Shown here piece after piece: positions 6,800-8,971 of a stretch of 8,971 bases of DNA (position 1 is its first letter; the number at the start of each line of letters is the position of its first letter). The DNA comes from Caldilineaceae bacterium (GTDB lineage Bacteria > Chloroflexota > Anaerolineae > Caldilineales > Caldilineaceae). Location: the NCBI GenBank assembly GCA_026645635.1, contig JAPKMV010000098.1:1-8971 (forward strand), written 5' to 3'. The notes under the pieces were generated by a model, which saw nothing but the letters and a program-made list of their open reading frames with translations, did no database searches and was not told the DNA's origin. The translations under genes and the position numbers were made by a program.

Positions 6800-7245
6800 G
6801 TGGCAGGTCCGGCAATTTCATCCAACTTCTGCAAAGTGTAGAGTGCGCGGGCCTTGATCAGATTCATCTGATCGACCTCTTCCACCAGTGTGTCGAGTTC
6901 ACGTTCTTCGACAACTGTCAGCGTGGCCAGCCGGTTGCGTTCCAGCAAGTTCGTCAGCCGGGCCTGGCCAGCAGACGCCAGCACCCCGCTAGCCAGTGCC
7001 ATCAGGGCGTTGCGGCTAAGCCCTACCAGCATATTCGGATCGCCGGCGGCTGCCCCACCTTGATGCTCAGTCAAACTTGCTGGCGCGGATGACGAGTTCG
7101 TCGCTAGCTGCTCAGACCGATTTTGTGGCGCTTTGATAAGGCGTTCCAGCAATACCGTCAGATCGGCATGTTCGCGGCTGGCCAGCGCCTGCAGGTCGCG
7201 ATAGAGCTTGCGTGGCAATTCCACCGTCACAGTTGTTGATCCCAT
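6796..7245 (-). CDS. Ribbon-helix-helix-like small protein partnered with HNH nuclease
   Basis: A 149-residue protein. Its N-terminus TTVTVELPRKLYRDLQALA (residues 3-21), followed by a second helix TVLLERLI, has the strand-helix-helix pattern of RHH DNA-binding proteins. A Ser/Ala/Gly-rich linker (about 40-70) leads to a helical, Leu/Glu-rich C-terminal segment (about 77-143) with NLLERNRLATLTVVEERELDT- and KARALYTLQKL-type sequence. My recollection is that such a segment recurs beside HNH genes in cyanobacteria and Chloroflexota, but that needs a search. The ATG at 7245 is chosen because GGGGGA lies just upstream and the RHH strand begins there; the frame is open to 7284. It probably autoregulates the pair and may restrain the nuclease, a role inferred from architecture only. 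Promoter at 7307-7315. Confidence 0.75.
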   Translation of the reverse strand: MGSTTVTVELPRKLYRDLQALASREHADLTVLLERLIKAPQNRSEQLATNSSSAPASLTEHQGGAAAGDPNMLVGLSRNALMALASGVLASAGQARLTNLLERNRLATLTVVEERELDTLVEEVDQMNLIKARALYTLQKLDEIAGPAT

Positions 7246-7306
7246 GTTTCCCCCAATCGTTCCAACCTGGCCGGCGCATGGCAAACCCTGATGTCTGAGA
7301 TGCCCT

Positions 7307-7315
7307 ACTATAGCA
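7307..7315 (-). promoter_or_regulatory. Extended -10 of the RHH-like/HNH unit
   Basis: On the minus strand TGC-TATAGT (7315-7307) is a good extended -10 about 60 bases before the ATG at 7245. The -35 region (TCTGGA with a 17-base spacer) is poor, as expected for an extended -10 promoter. Confidence 0.55.
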
Positions 7316-7421
7316 CGTATCCAGCGTTATCCAGAAGCCTCGAAATCAGCTCATAGCCCTGCACGCGCGCCGGCAGCGACGGTGCGTAGACGAAAGTGAA
7401 CAGACGGCGAATATACAGACT
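7308..7421 (-). pseudogene. Coding-like remnant or frameshifted tail
   Basis: Directly after the stop of the lipoprotein gene, another minus frame reads SLYIRRLFTFVYAPSLPARV, then QGYELISRLLDNAGYVL and a TAG at 7310-7308. Third positions are mostly G/C and the residue mix is protein-like, unlike typical intergenic DNA. No start codon with a ribosome site is seen. It could be the C-terminus of the upstream lipoprotein separated by a frameshift near 7420, or the last piece of a lost gene. The family is not recognised. Confidence 0.35.
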
Positions 7422-8199
7422 ACCTGATGAGCGCCAGCAGCGCGTACGCGGTCGTCTCCGTGTTGGCATCGCCTTCCGGTGCACCCTGCCGATTGTAGAG
7501 CGTCACAAAGCCGCCGCTCTCATCTTGCTTTGTCAGCAACGCGGCGAGCAGGTCGGGGCGGTCGGGTTCGTGCAGACGCCGTGCGACCAGGAGCGCCAGG
7601 GCAAGTTTGTAGGTGGTATAGTGGGTGTCGGTCGCTGCATCGGCGAAACCAACGCCATCGAAAAGCGCCATTGCTTGCGTATAGCGGCTGTGCGCCTCAG
7701 CAGCGTCGCCACGGTTCCATGCCTCCAGTGCGCCGTACAACGCCAGATCGGCGTAATCGGCCCAGTCATGCATCGGCGCACCAGTGATACGTTCCTCATG
7801 CCAGATGCCGGGGAGCAGTTCCCGATGGGTGTGGGTGCGTGGCGGCCAGGCGATGGGCACACCCGTCAGGGATTCAATCACGCCGTGGTGTGTGGCATCG
7901 AGAGACTCACTGTACTCGGCCAGCGCCGGGGCGACCTCGTCGGCGAGCGCATTGCCCGCCGTGCGTAGAGCATAACTTGCCAACTGGTTATCGGTTGCCA
8001 ACCAATGGCGATCCGGGGCAACCACCGGCGATTCACGCAGCAGGCGCAGAGCCGGGTTGTACTGTGTGCGCAGGAAGGCCAGCCCCGACTCGATGGCGGC
8101 GTCCAGCCCGGCGACGGGCGAAGGTGATGGCGGCGGTGGTGCGGCGGTGCAGGCGCAGCCGGTCAGCAGCAAAACAAGACAAAACAGGGCGAAACGCAT
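7420..8199 (-). CDS. Lipoprotein with alpha-toroid-like sequence, function unknown
   Basis: A 259-residue putative lipoprotein. The ATG at 8199 begins a short signal peptide MRFALFCLVLLLTGC with lipobox L12-T13-G14-C15, so the mature protein would be lipid-anchored on the outer face of the membrane. A Pro-rich spacer (PPPPSPSP) follows. The remainder is helical with Tyr/Trp/Leu-rich helices, including ATDNQLASYALR, DWADYADLALYGALEAWN, and at the end DESGGF... ...NTETTAYALLALI. The last motif resembles the QW-like/toroid repeats of terpene-cyclase or (alpha/alpha)6 folds, but the protein is short and no catalytic acid motif is evident. The frame continues upstream to 8400 with non-protein-like sequence, and the signal peptide decides the start. 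A coding-like segment in another frame follows its stop, so the C-terminus may be truncated by a frameshift. Confidence 0.8.
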   Translation of the reverse strand: MRFALFCLVLLLTGCACTAAPPPPSPSPVAGLDAAIESGLAFLRTQYNPALRLLRESPVVAPDRHWLATDNQLASYALRTAGNALADEVAPALAEYSESLDATHHGVIESLTGVPIAWPPRTHTHRELLPGIWHEERITGAPMHDWADYADLALYGALEAWNRGDAAEAHSRYTQAMALFDGVGFADAATDTHYTTYKLALALLVARRLHEPDRPDLLAALLTKQDESGGFVTLYNRQGAPEGDANTETTAYALLALIR

Positions 8200-8236
8200 G
8201 GTGATACCTGCCTTTCTATCCAGTTGATGCAAAACC

Positions 8237-8259
8237 ATTCTAGCGTGAACACGGTCACT
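8237..8259 (-). promoter_or_regulatory. Probable -10 and palindromic operator for the minus lipoprotein gene
   Basis: On the minus strand TAGAAT (8242-8237) lies 38 bases before the ATG at 8199. Immediately upstream, in the would-be spacer, GTGA-N6-TCAC (8245-8258) forms a CRP/FNR-type half-site pair. A -35 is not convincing (TGTCAA at 17 bases). If real, a regulator bound here would overlap RNA polymerase contacts. Confidence 0.35.
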
Positions 8260-8479
8260 TTGACATTTCCGCCCGCGCAAAAGAGCGTACTTCAAGGTAT
8301 GGGCGCGCACCAGCATAAGACGCACGCCACGCTGCCCCGCCCTGAAGCAGACCCGCGCCCAACGTGACAACATCATGAAAGCTCGATTCAGGGAACTCAA
8401 TTACGTTGCAGACGTTATTGGATTTTGATGAACAGAAAGGTACTGGCTGCGCGCAGGTTGCCGTTGCCAGCGTCAGCTA
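8260..8479. other. Gene-free stretch between divergent lipoprotein genes
   Basis: The gene-free interval is 8200-8564; this middle part holds no convincing reading frame, RNA gene or mobile element. An open minus frame continues here from the lipoprotein gene but its sequence is basic and not protein-like. A perfect 10-base palindrome CTGCGCGCAG is at 8447-8456. The flanks carry the promoters listed separately. Confidence 0.5.
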
Positions 8480-8488
8480 TGCTATACT
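8480..8488 (+). promoter_or_regulatory. Extended -10 of the SH3 lipoprotein gene
   Basis: TGC-TATACT (8480-8488) is an extended -10; TTG-type -35 candidates at 8458 and 8464 are badly spaced. The leader to the ATG at 8565 can form a hairpin from GGCGCA (8491-8496) and TGCGCC (8505-8510). Confidence 0.55.
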
Positions 8489-8564
8489 CGGGCGCAAGGA
8501 AGCCTGCGCCGCGCCGTGTTGCAGACTCATGGAACAAACGGCGGATGCAAAGGGAAAACGAACG

Positions 8565-8971
8565 ATGAACAAGATGCACCAACGCACCACACAGTGGCTG
8601 CCCCTCTTGGCAGTGACCTTGCTCTTGCTGGCCGGCTGCGGAGCCGGCCCCGAGGCGACGCCGCTGCCGACGCGCACGCCCGCGCCCACCTTCACGCCAA
8701 CGCTGCCGGCTGAGGCCGCGCCACCCGCGGCGCCGGTTGCCGATGCGGGCCAGCCGCCAGCGGAGCAGCCGCCCGCGGCAGAGCAGCCCGCCGTGGACCA
8801 GCCTGCCGCCGAGCAGCCGCCGGCCGAAGCTGCACCGGAGGCTACGCCGACCGCGGAGCCGACGCCCACCGCTGCCAGCGCCCAGGTCGTGTTCACCACG
8901 CAGACCAATGTCCGCGGCGGTCCCGGCACCGAGTACAATCTGCTCGGCACGGAAAATTCCGGCGCCCAGTT
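8565..8971 (+). CDS. Lipoprotein with QP-rich linker and bacterial SH3 domain, cut by window edge
   Basis: The first 135 codons of a larger gene running off the right edge. The ATG at 8565 follows AAAGGGA by about ten bases. A signal peptide (1-24) ends in lipobox L22-A23-G24-C25, so the protein is probably lipid-anchored outside the membrane. A low-complexity linker (about 28-107) is made of Pro, Ala, Thr, Glu and Gln and includes QPPAE-type pentapeptides and PTAEPTPTA. At about residue 108 the sequence VVFTTQTNVRGGPGTEYNLLGT starts a bacterial SH3 (SH3b) domain with the usual NVRxGPGTxY signature. SH3b domains in such proteins commonly bind cell-wall or other extracellular ligands. What follows is outside the window, so enzymatic activity cannot be judged. 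Such multi-domain SH3 lipoproteins are frequent in Chloroflexota. Confidence 0.85.
   Translation, partial: MNKMHQRTTQWLPLLAVTLLLLAGCGAGPEATPLPTRTPAPTFTPTLPAEAAPPAAPVADAGQPPAEQPPAAEQPAVDQPAAEQPPAEAAPEATPTAEPTPTAASAQVVFTTQTNVRGGPGTEYNLLGTENSGAQ
8751..8828 (+). repeat. In-frame QP pentapeptide repeat in lipoprotein linker
   Basis: CAGCC (Gln-Pro) units start at 8751, 8766, 8784, 8799 and 8814: steps of 15, 18, 15 and 15 bases, encoding QPPAE, QPPAAE, QPAVD, QPAAE and QPPAE. This is a small in-frame tandem repeat that could vary in copy number without shifting the frame. Confidence 0.75.

Noticed and set aside
8477..8950. 157-codon minus frame rich in Gly/Ala/Ser
   Set aside because: Antisense of the Pro/Ala-rich lipoprotein linker; the plus strand has lipobox and SH3 signature.

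Overview
The window looks like part of a GC-rich chromosome, most likely from Chloroflexota (Anaerolineae/Caldilineae-like). This is inferred from three things: lipoproteins with Pro/Ala/Thr/Glu-rich linkers ahead of a bacterial SH3 domain, a dnaB helicase gene followed directly by a DnaD-type protein and a DnaC/DnaI-type loader, and a bifunctional-nuclease (BFN) protein beside tRNA genes. No 16S rRNA or other decisive taxonomic marker is present.

Left part (1-1860, all minus strand). An unrecognised helical protein runs off the left edge. Then comes a two-gene HEPN/MNT toxin-antitoxin-type module with a 4-base overlap. A strong hairpin terminator follows, closing a tRNA-Gln(CTG)/tRNA-Pro(CGG) unit that has its own promoter. 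The HEPN/MNT segment is visibly less GC-rich than its surroundings.

Centre (1880-6290, plus strand). A promoter divergent from the tRNA promoter drives a BFN-family protein, which ends in a hairpin terminator. A degenerate ~100-bp repeat with 20-base periodicity in two opposed halves follows. Next is a compact replication operon: the replicative helicase DnaB, a DnaD-domain primosome protein (5 bases after dnaB) and an ATPase overlapping the end of dnaD. The ATPase looks like a DnaC/DnaI helicase loader, but it carries two AAA+ modules in tandem. Together these three would place the DnaB ring on DNA at origins or stalled forks.

Right part (6290-8971). Facing the replication operon on the minus strand is a two-gene unit with an ATGA overlap: a ribbon-helix-helix-like small protein and a compact HNH endonuclease. 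Upstream of it is a short coding-like remnant and a minus-strand lipoprotein with toroid-like sequence. A 365-base gene-free stretch holds the divergent promoters of that lipoprotein and of a plus-strand lipoprotein with a QP-rich linker and an SH3 domain, which is cut by the right edge.

The best candidates for something new are the tandem-AAA+ helicase loader, the RHH-like/HNH pair, the unrecognised left-edge protein beside the HEPN/MNT module, and the periodic inverted repeat upstream of dnaB.
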